Translations under genes and position numbers: made by a program | Shown: positions 28,499 through 36,308 of the stretch, piece after piece | Numbering within the stretch: the stretch's first letter is position 1 | Layout of the letters: every line of letters starts with the position of its first letter | NCBI RefSeq assembly: GCF_023015625.1 | Contig: NZ_JALKAH010000001.1 | Coordinates: forward strand, 806,001 to 870,000 | Source: Yoonia sp. F2084L | GTDB taxonomy: Bacteria; Pseudomonadota; Alphaproteobacteria; Rhodobacterales; Rhodobacteraceae | Length of the DNA: 64,000 bases | Direction of reading: 5' to 3' | Notes under the pieces: model-generated | Database searches by the model: none | What the model was told of the DNA's origin: nothing | The model's input: only the letters and a program-made list of their open reading frames with translations

Positions 28499-28519
28499 TA
28501 GGTCAAAAATACTGACCTA
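28499..28519. promoter_or_regulatory. perfect inverted repeat, likely LysR operator
   Basis: TAGGTCA-N7-TGACCTA (28499-28505 and 28513-28519) in the 159-bp gap between the divergent oxidoreductase and LysR genes. It contains a T-N11-A core (28503-28515), the classic LysR-type binding form. On the minus strand it fills the space before a TATACT -10-like hexamer of the oxidoreductase gene. On the plus strand TTGACT (28487-28492) may be the LysR -35. Confidence 0.7.
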
Positions 28520-28618
28520 CAAAGCGGAAAATAAATGCTATCGGTGTTTGCATCAAAACGGCATCTCTGCGTAATGTTTGGCCAAAGATAGCGGTAACAG
28601 AAGTGGCGACAGGACGAA

Positions 28619-29524
28619 ATGGACTGGGACAAGCTAAGAATATTTCACGCCGTCGCTGATGCGGGATCGCTCACCCATGCGGGCGACACACTGCATCTGT
28701 CGCAATCCGCGGTCAGCAGGCAAATTCGGGCTTTGGAAGAATCACTCAACACCACGCTGTTTCACCGGCATGCGCGGGGCCTGATCCTGACCGAACAGGG
28801 CGAATTACTATTCGACGCGACCAAATCGATGAACAAGCGGCTCGAAGCGGCCTCGGCGCGTATCCGCGACAGCGAAGAAGAAGTGTTCGGCGAGTTGCGT
28901 GTCACCACGACCACGGGTTTCGGCACGCTCTGGCTGGCCCCGCGCTTGCCCAAGCTTTATGAACTCTATCCTGACCTCAAAATCGACTTGATGCTCGAAG
29001 AGCGCGTGCTCGACCTGCCGATGCGCGAAGCCGACGTGGCGATCCGCATGAAAGAGCCGTCCCAAGCGGACCTGATCCGTAAACGGCTGATGTCTGTGCG
29101 CATGCGGCTTTACGCGACACAGTCCTATCTTGAACGAAACGGCACACCGACCGAGTTGTCGGATATGTCGGACCACCGCCTTATCTGCCAAAGCCTGAAT
29201 TCCATTCAGGTCGCTGCCGGTGCAACATTGCTTCAACACCTGATGACCGCCGACATTCCCAACACATTCACGGTGAACAACTACTTTGGCGTGCTGCAGG
29301 GGGTTCTCAACAACATCGGCATCGGGGTGCTGCCCGACTATGTGACCGAAGACTTCCCCGATCTGGTGCGGGTCCTGCCCGATCTGGAAAGCGGCGAAGT
29401 TCCTGTCTTCCTCGCCTACCCCGAAGAGTTGCGGCAATCCAAACGGATCAGCGCATTCCGCGATTTTGTACAGGACGAAATCTTTGCACACCGCAAAAAA
29501 ATGCGTGAATCCGCGGCTAACTAA
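28619..29524 (+). CDS. LysR family transcriptional regulator
   Basis: 301 residues. Standard winged helix-turn-helix at residues 3-60 (LRIFHAVADAGSLTHAGDTL, LSQSAVSRQIRALEESL) and a periplasmic-binding-like effector domain (residues 95-290, from LRVTTTTGFGTLWLAPRL). It is divergent from the indolepyruvate oxidoreductase gene, with an inverted repeat of LysR form between them, so it most likely controls that gene and itself. The effector is unknown; an aryl-pyruvate or aromatic amino acid is a natural guess. ACAGGAC lies just before the ATG. Confidence 0.9.
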   Translation: MDWDKLRIFHAVADAGSLTHAGDTLHLSQSAVSRQIRALEESLNTTLFHRHARGLILTEQGELLFDATKSMNKRLEAASARIRDSEEEVFGELRVTTTTGFGTLWLAPRLPKLYELYPDLKIDLMLEERVLDLPMREADVAIRMKEPSQADLIRKRLMSVRMRLYATQSYLERNGTPTELSDMSDHRLICQSLNSIQVAAGATLLQHLMTADIPNTFTVNNYFGVLQGVLNNIGIGVLPDYVTEDFPDLVRVLPDLESGEVPVFLAYPEELRQSKRISAFRDFVQDEIFAHRKKMRESAAN

Positions 29525-29640
29525 TACGGTTGTTCTCGAACACTGACGTCACCCAAAACCGCCATATTTCTGCCAACAAATGATAGCAGTTGGTAAACCT
29601 TAAATTGCAAGTGCGTTTACAAGGCGGAGCGTCAATCAAT

Positions 29641-31743
29641 ATGGAACAAGACGATTTTTCAGACAGGCTACGCCGGATTGAAGCCCGCAAAGGACCATCT
29701 GACCTCCAAAACCCTGAACCCGCGATCAGGTCCGCACGGAAAAGAAAATCATCCGGCAATTTACGCCCGACACTCATCATCGCGACGATGCTTTTTGGGG
29801 CCATCGGGGCGATGTGGGGCATTCTTTACATGGAACGCGGCGGCTCATTTTCCGACATTCGCGACAAGGTTGCCGCGCGTGCCGGGGGACTTGATTTAGG
29901 GTTTATGGAACTGCCAAGTTTTCAGGAAGTCGTTTTTGAGTCCGCGATGGACAATCAGCAAGAGAAACTTGCCGAACGACGCGCCGCAGAGGCTGAGGCA
30001 CGCGCCCGCACCCTGATTGCCCCCCCACGCGCGCCGCGCGAAGTCCCAACAGAGCCTGTCGCAACAGCGCGTTTGGGCACTGTCTTTGGCGCGGGCTACG
30101 CCGCCAGCCAATCAGGCACGCCGATTGCGCTGGACAGCATCATGGTCGGGTTCCAACCCACCGGCCCTGACACCCCCATTGGGGCCCCTGAATTCTTTGA
30201 ATACAACAGTGAATGTACCCTGCGCCCTGTTGGTACTGCGGAAAAATTCATCAACGTGAATGTGGGGTATGCCCAAAACGAAGCGCCGGTGCAGACGCTG
30301 GACGATGCGGTCATCCATGCGTCGCTTGAGGATGCGATCAAAGAGGCAATCGGTGACGGCCATTCGCCGGGCATGTTGTCGGTTGCACGCGGCGGCAGAT
30401 CGGCCATTGATGTCATCGTGACCGATACCAGCGCGCCACTTTACATGATGCTGCAAACGCTTGGCGGTAACATCATCTGGAACATTCATGCCGCACCCGG
30501 CGTCGAGATTGCGCATATTGCCCTTGTGGCGAATGCATCATCGGGCCTGACCGGAAACATCGGCGACGCCTCATTCGAGGCCATCCGCGCCGCGGACTTC
30601 GGCAATCAGATGGATTTTTACAGCTACCGCGGAGAGCCTGAAGATCTTGAATGCATGGCGCGACCGTTTCGCAAACCCGATGAAAGCTGGGGGGCCTGGG
30701 CCGGTGCAAAACGCGGCAACACACTGGACGGCAATCTGTTGTTCATGCGTGACAATGGGCATGATGCCTATGATCACTGGTTCACCCAGACCATGGGCTT
30801 TGACAGCGCCGAAAACTTGCTTTCGGCCAATGAAGCGGGTGCCGTGCTCGTGGGTAATTTGTCATCCGAACTGTTTTCCGCCCCCGATGCGCCCGGCACG
30901 TTCTATGTCGAACGCCATGATCACATCCTGACCGGCCCGGCCGCCGCACGCGAAGCGGAAACAATCCGCCTTTACAGTGAATTGGTCGCACAAGCTGCCG
31001 GTGGCGATCATCGCGGCACGATCCCAGAGCCCCAAGACCTCGGCGGCGCTTTGGCCGAAGCAGCCGTGGTTGGCGGCCAACGCCGCAACTTTGGCGAAAT
31101 GGTGATGAACAACAATTTGGTCGAAGAAGTCGTCAGCCTGACCGAACTGAACGGACATCGCACCGCGAGCCTATCTCAATGGTTCACGATGGACGATATG
31201 TTGGCCGATGACGAAGCCATGCCCCCCGAAGAGTTGCGCGACATCTATGCGATGCTACGGGGGCCCAAACTATTGCAGGCTTTCTGTAAGGATACCCTTG
31301 TTGAAATCGCAAGCAAATGCAGCATGTACCGCGCGTCGGTCCGCAGCTTTAACCGCAATGACATGGATGCGTTCGAAGTCCGCGCGGATTTTGCCTATAT
31401 CCCCAATTACGCCATCGGGGACGTCACACGTATATCGAACGGGGAATTCATCTCTGCTGGATTGCGCGATCAACTCACAGGGCGGGGCATGACGTCGCCC
31501 GAAGACCGGCGCTCCTTTCTGGCTGATATCGAAAAGGTTTGCGATGAACTGCGCAAAGAATACGGCAACTGCCTGATCGACACGGCGAAGTTTTTTCTTG
31601 ATCGGCCTTCGCCGCGTGATGACAGCGCAGAGGTTGCGCAAGGTTTTGGGTCGGTTTCGGTCTATACGGTGGAAACCCGCTTTGAAGAAGGCAACCTTCT
31701 TGAGAAAGCCGAAGAAATTCTCGCGCAGATACAGACCCCGTGA
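29641..31743 (+). CDS. membrane-anchored protein of unknown function
   Basis: 700 residues from the ATG at 29641, preceded by GGCGGAGCG. Upstream in-frame codons from 29590 have no ribosome site. I do not recognise a named family. Visible parts: a charged cytoplasmic N-terminus (about 40 residues), one membrane segment (PTLIIATMLFGAIGAMWGIL), a helical, Ala/Glu/Arg-rich stretch (residues 105-130, KLAERRAAEAEARARTL), then about 560 residues of mixed alpha/beta sequence that should face the periplasm. A strand-rich segment (IDVIVTDTSAPLYMML, then NIIWNIHAAPGVEI) looks like a beta-sandwich. Five or so cysteines are scattered in the soluble part. It stands alone between a LysR gene and the candidate sRNA. 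Confidence 0.8.
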   Translation: MEQDDFSDRLRRIEARKGPSDLQNPEPAIRSARKRKSSGNLRPTLIIATMLFGAIGAMWGILYMERGGSFSDIRDKVAARAGGLDLGFMELPSFQEVVFESAMDNQQEKLAERRAAEAEARARTLIAPPRAPREVPTEPVATARLGTVFGAGYAASQSGTPIALDSIMVGFQPTGPDTPIGAPEFFEYNSECTLRPVGTAEKFINVNVGYAQNEAPVQTLDDAVIHASLEDAIKEAIGDGHSPGMLSVARGGRSAIDVIVTDTSAPLYMMLQTLGGNIIWNIHAAPGVEIAHIALVANASSGLTGNIGDASFEAIRAADFGNQMDFYSYRGEPEDLECMARPFRKPDESWGAWAGAKRGNTLDGNLLFMRDNGHDAYDHWFTQTMGFDSAENLLSANEAGAVLVGNLSSELFSAPDAPGTFYVERHDHILTGPAAAREAETIRLYSELVAQAAGGDHRGTIPEPQDLGGALAEAAVVGGQRRNFGEMVMNNNLVEEVVSLTELNGHRTASLSQWFTMDDMLADDEAMPPEELRDIYAMLRGPKLLQAFCKDTLVEIASKCSMYRASVRSFNRNDMDAFEVRADFAYIPNYAIGDVTRISNGEFISAGLRDQLTGRGMTSPEDRRSFLADIEKVCDELRKEYGNCLIDTAKFFLDRPSPRDDSAEVAQGFGSVSVYTVETRFEEGNLLEKAEEILAQIQTP

Positions 31744-31809
31744 CCCTGTGATATCAGCTGGTATGCACAAGGCGCATGGCGGGTCTGCGTTATTGTTTAT
31801 GATTTTTTC

Positions 31810-31838
31810 TTGAATGGTCAAATAACACACCCTATTTC
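31810..31838 (+). promoter_or_regulatory. possible promoter of the candidate sRNA
   Basis: TTGAAT (31810-31815), a 17-bp spacer and TATTTC (31833-31838) are a fair sigma-70-type match placed so that transcription would begin near 31845, just before two stem-loops. Hexamers are not perfect, so support is moderate. The 31744-32057 gap (314 bp) holds no open frame of note other than this promoter and the RNA-like elements. Confidence 0.35.
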
Positions 31839-31844
31839 AATAAC

Positions 31845-31924
31845 CGAAGATGATGGTGCTTAATTGCTCATCATGTTCACCTCCCTGTTGGACTACGCCG
31901 GGCTTCGCGCCCGGCATTTTTTTT
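31845..31924 (+). ncRNA. candidate small RNA with anti-Shine-Dalgarno loop
   Basis: About 80 nt. Stem-loop 1 is ATGATG / CATCAT enclosing a GC/GC pair and a TTAATT loop. A single-stranded linker follows with CACCTCCC (31878-31885), complementary to a strong ribosome-binding site. Stem-loop 2 is GCCGGGC-TTCGC-GCCCGGC (31897-31915), then A and eight T, a strong intrinsic terminator. The layout matches trans-acting sRNAs of alphaproteobacteria that hide or block Shine-Dalgarno sequences. It may alternatively be only the distant terminator of the upstream gene, 150 bp away. The 5' end is a guess. Confidence 0.5.
31897..31924 (+). terminator. strong intrinsic terminator
   Basis: Seven G-C pairs (GCCGGGC/GCCCGGC) around TTCGC, then A and T8. 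It is the clearest rho-independent terminator of the window and ends either the candidate sRNA or a transcript from the upstream unknown gene. Confidence 0.9.
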
Positions 31925-32057
31925 GCCCAAGCTCATCTTCTTTCTTCGTCCCATCAAACGGACCAAGAGAGATACCTGAGGACGGCAAGAAACACCTCCC
32001 TTCCCCTCATGCACGCAACCCCGTAAAACACCCGCGACTCAAGCCCCGGGGGACAAG

Positions 32058-34217
32058 ATGCAAGAGCCAGCCATCACCGACGACCTGATCGCAGCGCATG
32101 GGCTTTCGCCTGACGAATACCAACGGATACTTGAGATCATTGGACGCACCCCCAGCTTTACCGAATTGGGCATCTTTTCGGCCATGTGGAACGAACACTG
32201 TTCCTACAAATCCTCCAAGAAATGGCTGCGCACCCTGCCCACGGAAGGCCCGCAAGTCATCTGCGGTCCCGGCGAAAACGCGGGCGTTGTCGATATTGGG
32301 GACGGCCAAGCTGTCGTTTTCAAAATGGAAAGCCATAACCACCCCAGCTACATCGAACCCTATCAAGGTGCGGCGACCGGCGTCGGTGGCATTTTGCGCG
32401 ACGTCTTCACAATGGGCGCCCGCCCTATCGCTGCAATGAATTCACTTTCCTTCGGCGAACCCAGTCACCCCAAAACCAAGCAACTCGTCAACGGCGTCGT
32501 CGCTGGCGTTGGCGGGTACGGCAACTGTTTCGGCGTGCCAACTGTGGGTGGCGAAGTCCGCTTCGACCCTGCTTACAACGGTAACTGCCTCGTCAACGCC
32601 TTCGCAGCTGGCCTCGCCGACGCTGACAAAATCTTCTACTCCGCCGCCTCTGGAATTGGCATGCCCGTTGTCTACCTTGGCGCAAAGACGGGTCGTGACG
32701 GCGTCGGCGGTGCCACGATGGCCTCTGCTGAATTCGACGATACGATTGAGGAAAAACGCCCCACCGTCCAAGTCGGTGATCCATTCACGGAAAAACGTCT
32801 GATGGAAGCGACACTGGAACTCATGGCCACCGGCGCTGTCATCTCCATCCAAGACATGGGCGCTGCTGGCCTGACCTGCTCTGCCGTTGAAATGGGCGAC
32901 AAAGGCGGCCTTGGCGTCAAACTCAACCTCAACGCCGTTCCGCAGCGTGAAGACAACATGACCGCCTATGAGATGATGCTGTCAGAATCTCAAGAACGCA
33001 TGCTTATGGTTCTCAAACCTGAACTTGAGGCCGAAGCCCGCGCCGTCTTCGAAAAATGGGATCTCGACTTTGCTATCGTAGGCGAAACGATTGCCGAGGA
33101 CCGCTTCCTTGTTGAACACAACGGACAAGTCATGGCCGATCTGCCCCTTGCCACCCTCTCCGGCTCTGCTCCCGAATATGATCGGCCGTGGGAGCCAACG
33201 CCGACACCCGAACCATTGGGCGAAATCGCGGGCGTCCACCCGATCGACGGCCTCAAGGCGCTGATCAACAGCCCCAACTATGCTGGCAAACAATGGGTCT
33301 ACGAACAATATGACCAACAGGTCATGGGCGACACGGCCCGCACGCCCGGCGCAGGCTCCGGTATCGTGCGCGTGCACGGCACCGACAAATCACTTGCTTT
33401 CACCAGCGACGTGACCCCGCGCTATGTCAAAGCCAACCCCATCGAAGGCGGCAAGCAAGCCGTGGCCGAGGCCTATCGCAACCTCACAGCCGTTGGTGCC
33501 ACCCCGCTGGCCACAACCGACAACATGAACTTCGGCAACCCCGAAAAGCCTCGCATCATGGGGCAATTCGTGGGCGCCATCCAAGGGATCGGCGAAGCCG
33601 TCGCAGCGCTCAACATGCCCATCGTTTCAGGCAACGTGTCACTCTATAATGAAACCGACGGCAAAGGGATCCTGCCCACCCCTACCATCGGGGCGGTCGG
33701 CATCATAAATCACGCTGATCACATGATCACAGGTGATATCCGCGAAGGTCACCTCCTACTGCTGTTGGGCGAAACAATCGGCCACCTGGGCCAATCTGCT
33801 CTGCTGGCAGAAGTCTACGGACGGGCCGAAGGCGATGCGCCACCGGTTGATCTGACAATTGAGAAAGCCAATGGCGACTTCATTCGCGCCAATCATGCCT
33901 ATATCAAAGCCTGCACCGACCTCAGCGATGGTGGCCTCGCTCTTGCTGCCTTTGAGATGGCCGAGGCTGCAGGCGTCGGCATCACACTCAACGTCGAAGA
34001 TACACCAACGCTCTTCGGTGAAGACCAGGCACGCTACCTGATCGCCTGCAACTTCGACCAAGCCGAAGCCTTGATGATCGCCGCCAACCGATCCGGCGTC
34101 ACACTCACAACAATCGGCAAAGCCGGTGGTGACCAAATCACCTTCGGCAGCCAAAGTGCACCGCTCTCAGAGCTCAGCCAAACGTTCCGCACCGCGTTTG
34201 AAACCGCTGTCGCGTAA
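32058..34217 (+). CDS. purL: phosphoribosylformylglycinamidine synthase subunit II
   Basis: 719 residues, the small PurL that works with separate PurQ and PurS. ATP-dependent conversion of FGAR to FGAM in purine synthesis. Signatures: [20 protein letters not shown] near the N-terminus, [53 protein letters not shown] and a second repeat half ending [27 protein letters not shown] precedes the ATG. purQ and purS are not in the window. A second CACCTCCC copy (31993-32000) lies in its upstream region. Confidence 0.97.
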   Translation: MQEPAITDDLIAAHGLSPDEYQRILEIIGRTPSFTELGIFSAMWNEHCSYKSSKKWLRTLPTEGPQVICGPGENAGVVDIGDGQAVVFKMESHNHPSYIEPYQGAATGVGGILRDVFTMGARPIAAMNSLSFGEPSHPKTKQLVNGVVAGVGGYGNCFGVPTVGGEVRFDPAYNGNCLVNAFAAGLADADKIFYSAASGIGMPVVYLGAKTGRDGVGGATMASAEFDDTIEEKRPTVQVGDPFTEKRLMEATLELMATGAVISIQDMGAAGLTCSAVEMGDKGGLGVKLNLNAVPQREDNMTAYEMMLSESQERMLMVLKPELEAEARAVFEKWDLDFAIVGETIAEDRFLVEHNGQVMADLPLATLSGSAPEYDRPWEPTPTPEPLGEIAGVHPIDGLKALINSPNYAGKQWVYEQYDQQVMGDTARTPGAGSGIVRVHGTDKSLAFTSDVTPRYVKANPIEGGKQAVAEAYRNLTAVGATPLATTDNMNFGNPEKPRIMGQFVGAIQGIGEAVAALNMPIVSGNVSLYNETDGKGILPTPTIGAVGIINHADHMITGDIREGHLLLLLGETIGHLGQSALLAEVYGRAEGDAPPVDLTIEKANGDFIRANHAYIKACTDLSDGGLALAAFEMAEAAGVGITLNVEDTPTLFGEDQARYLIACNFDQAEALMIAANRSGVTLTTIGKAGGDQITFGSQSAPLSELSQTFRTAFETAVA

Positions 34218-34315
34218 TTATCATCTTGCCCAAAAAACGACCGTCGGAGGTATCCCCACTTGTCCATCGGCGCATGCGCCCCTAATTTAAGCGCAACAGA
34301 TCAAAAGGACCCGCA

Positions 34316-34552
34316 ATGCCCATCAGCGCCCATGAAATCGAAACGCTCCTGCGCGAAAGCTTCCCCCAAGCGCAAATCAATGTGCAGGGCGACGACGGCG
34401 CGCATTTCGCAGCCGAGGTCGTGGATGAAAGCTTTCGCGGCAAAAACCGGGTCCAACAACAACGCGCGGTCTACGCAGCACTCAAAGGCAAGATGGATGG
34501 CAGCAATGGCGAATTGCATGCGCTTGCCTTGACAACCAAAGCGCCCGAGTAA
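34316..34552 (+). CDS. BolA/IbaG family protein
   Basis: 78 residues. Single BolA domain with the helix-turn pattern FRGKNRVQQQRAVYAALKGK and an ELHALALTT end strand. BolA proteins bind monothiol glutaredoxins through a shared 2Fe-2S cluster and take part in iron sensing and cluster trafficking. The CGFS glutaredoxin gene lies 250 bp downstream in the same operon, fitting that role. AAAAGGACCC precedes the ATG. Confidence 0.93.
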   Translation: MPISAHEIETLLRESFPQAQINVQGDDGAHFAAEVVDESFRGKNRVQQQRAVYAALKGKMDGSNGELHALALTTKAPE

Positions 34553-34557
34553 ACGCG

Positions 34558-34809
34558 GTGTCCTACAACCTGATCATAGGTCTGATGTTTGCCTTCATCG
34601 CTGCCGTCTTTGTCTGGCGCGCCTTCAACATGGTCTGGAAAGAAGCCGCCGAAGATAGACGCGGGTCCGACCGTAAGGAAGGCTTTCACATCATCCATTC
34701 AGAGTATTCCTCGGGGATGTCTGGTCATCACACAACTTACAAAATCCCGTGCGATCCTGACGAATATGCACGGTTCTTTATTCCTCAGAAAACGGAAAAC
34801 AACAAATGA
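34558..34809 (+). CDS. small single-TM protein between bolA and grxD
   Basis: 83 residues with a GTG start at 34558, 5 bp behind the BolA gene; its stop overlaps the grxD start by 4 bp. One membrane segment (YNLIIGLMFAFIAAVFVWRA) and a polar, charged C-terminal tail (WKEAAEDRRGSDRKEGFHII) likely in the cytoplasm. I do not recognise a family. Its place between two partners of iron-sulfur traffic, with tight spacing on both sides, makes cotranslation with them near certain. Confidence 0.8.
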   Translation: MSYNLIIGLMFAFIAAVFVWRAFNMVWKEAAEDRRGSDRKEGFHIIHSEYSSGMSGHHTTYKIPCDPDEYARFFIPQKTENNK

Positions 34810-35165
34810 CAGTTCAAGATAAAATCAAAGAAACCGTCACATCCAACGACGTGGTCCTCTTCATGAAAGGCACCAAGAGCATGCCGCAATGTGGCTTCTC
34901 ATCGCGTGTTGCGGGTGTGCTGAACTTCATGGGCGTCGATTTTAGTGACGTGAACGTTTTGGCAGACGAAGACATGCGCCAGGGAATCAAAGACTTTTCA
35001 GATTGGCCGACCGTTCCGCAACTTTATGTCAAAGGCGAATTTGTTGGTGGGTGCGACATCATCACCGAGATGACGCTCTCGGGCGAGCTTGACACATTGT
35101 TCAGCGAAAATGGTGTAACCTTCGACAAAGACGCCGCAGAAAAAATCCGCGAAGCCAACGCATAA
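34806..35165 (+). CDS. grxD: monothiol glutaredoxin, Grx4 type
   Basis: 119 residues. The active site MPQCGFSSR has the CGFS signature of monothiol glutaredoxins that carry a bridging 2Fe-2S cluster with glutathione. WPTVPQLYVKGEFVGGCDI is the glutathione-binding part. It delivers clusters and partners with BolA, encoded in the same operon. It overlaps the preceding small membrane protein gene (ATGA). Confidence 0.96.
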   Translation: MTVQDKIKETVTSNDVVLFMKGTKSMPQCGFSSRVAGVLNFMGVDFSDVNVLADEDMRQGIKDFSDWPTVPQLYVKGEFVGGCDIITEMTLSGELDTLFSENGVTFDKDAAEKIREANA

Positions 35166-35173
35166 GCCACATG

Positions 35174-35192
35174 GGCGGGCACCCTGCCCGCC
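35174..35192. terminator. hairpin between grxD and zapA
   Basis: GGCGGGC-ACCCT-GCCCGCC, a 7-bp G-C stem in the 37-bp gap of two convergent genes. The tract after it (TCCTACTCACTT) is only weakly T-rich, so it may act in both directions with modest strength. Confidence 0.5.
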
Positions 35193-35202
35193 TCCTACTC
35201 AC

Positions 35203-35589
35203 TTACCGGGCGTCGACCTGATCAGCCAAAGCTTCGGCGCGTGCCGCAATTTCGGCCAGCGTATCTGTGACCTCTGCGGGCACCACCGGTACTTCCACGC
35301 GCACAGGATCGGGCGCAGGTTGCATTTGCAGTGTCTCAACCTGCGCACGTACCTTCGCGGCCTCGGCCTCTAGTTCGCGCACTTTGTCTTCCAGACCCGC
35401 AGTGCGGTCCGCCAGCATCAAACCCGCCATCAAAAGCATACGCGCCTCGGGCATGCGCCCGATTTGATCGGCCAAATGCGCGGCTTCCGTATCCAGCATG
35501 GCCGCCGCGGAATGCAGAAAATGCTCTTCGCCATCCTGACAGGCCACTTCAAACGTGCGGCCACCAATGGCAATTTCAACCTGCGGCAT
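35203..35589 (-). CDS. zapA: cell division protein ZapA
   Basis: 128 residues. N-terminal ZapA globular domain (VEIAIGGRTFEVACQDGEEH, then HSAAAMLDTEAAHLADQIG) and a C-terminal coiled coil (residues about 65-128). ZapA bundles FtsZ filaments at the division ring. It overlaps the upstream coiled-coil gene by 14 bp and faces tkt across a divergent promoter region further up. No 6S RNA is visible beside it. Confidence 0.9.
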   Translation of the reverse strand: MPQVEIAIGGRTFEVACQDGEEHFLHSAAAMLDTEAAHLADQIGRMPEARMLLMAGLMLADRTAGLEDKVRELEAEAAKVRAQVETLQMQPAPDPVRVEVPVVPAEVTDTLAEIAARAEALADQVDAR

Positions 35590-36046
35590 GGGTCGCCTCC
35601 TCGATCAGGGGTTTGAGTTCGGCCAGGATCGCATCAACCTCTGCCGCATCGGCCGAGCGTTGGGCGCTCAGTGCCTCTATCTCGGCGGCAACGGCGGCAT
35701 CATGCAACTCGGGCGCAAGACCTGTTGTCACAGCCTCACGCAGCTTGGCGTTCATTTCGCGCAGCTGCACATTCGACGCGCGTAATTGCTGCAACTCTTC
35801 GTCGAGCTTCATCAGATGCTTACTCTGGGTATCAGCGCGCGTCGCCAGCTGGGCCACTTGGGTATCCTGCCGTTCTTTCAGAACACGCACCCGTTCAATC
35901 AACTCGGCATTCTGCGCACGCTCTTCTTCAAGCGCAGCTTGCAGCCCCGGATCGGCGGGGGTTTGCGCATTTTTTGCCTCTAACCCTTTTCTGATCCGAT
36001 CAAGCGCCGCTGTGATGCGACTTTCCAATGCACTGATATCACTCAT
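35576..36046 (-). CDS. coiled-coil protein encoded with ZapA
   Basis: 156 residues from the ATG at 36046, which follows AAAGGACGGG; the frame stays open to 36178 but those 44 codons look non-coding. Almost all is heptad-like coiled coil (residues 40-110, rich in Gln, Glu, Leu, Arg), with no membrane segment. No enzyme motif. The 14-bp overlap with zapA and shared coiled-coil nature suggest a divisome role, perhaps as a ZapA or ZapB-like partner; this is inference. Confidence 0.75.
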   Translation of the reverse strand: MSDISALESRITAALDRIRKGLEAKNAQTPADPGLQAALEEERAQNAELIERVRVLKERQDTQVAQLATRADTQSKHLMKLDEELQQLRASNVQLREMNAKLREAVTTGLAPELHDAAVAAEIEALSAQRSADAAEVDAILAELKPLIEEATHAAG

Positions 36047-36308
36047 CCACCCGTCCTTTCGTGGCATGGGGTTGCCCCACTTGTGCCATAACCTGCGGCG
36101 CAGACCGTCTTTTTTTGCCCCACCTCGGGGTGATGCTGCGCCGAATCGTGCCTCTTGTACTCCAGCGTAAGACATCACCCCCCGGCCCGCAAACGGACGG
36201 CACCCAAGAATATGAGTAACTTAGCCGTCGCGCTTGATCTCAGGGGCCCGCCTGATATGACGCGAGCAACGCCTGATGTTCACCTTTCGTAAATAGGACC
36301 AGACCCCC

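Noticed and set aside
34269..34280. GGCGCATGCGCC, a 12-bp palindrome before bolA
   Set aside because: Short, GC-rich and without a known regulator form; could easily occur by chance.
35166..35202. 6S RNA next to zapA
   Set aside because: The 37-bp gap is too short and holds only a hairpin.
35331..36170. 279-codon open frame opposite zapA and its coiled-coil partner
   Set aside because: Shadow frame with Ser/Arg/Cys-rich noise; both minus-strand genes are well supported.
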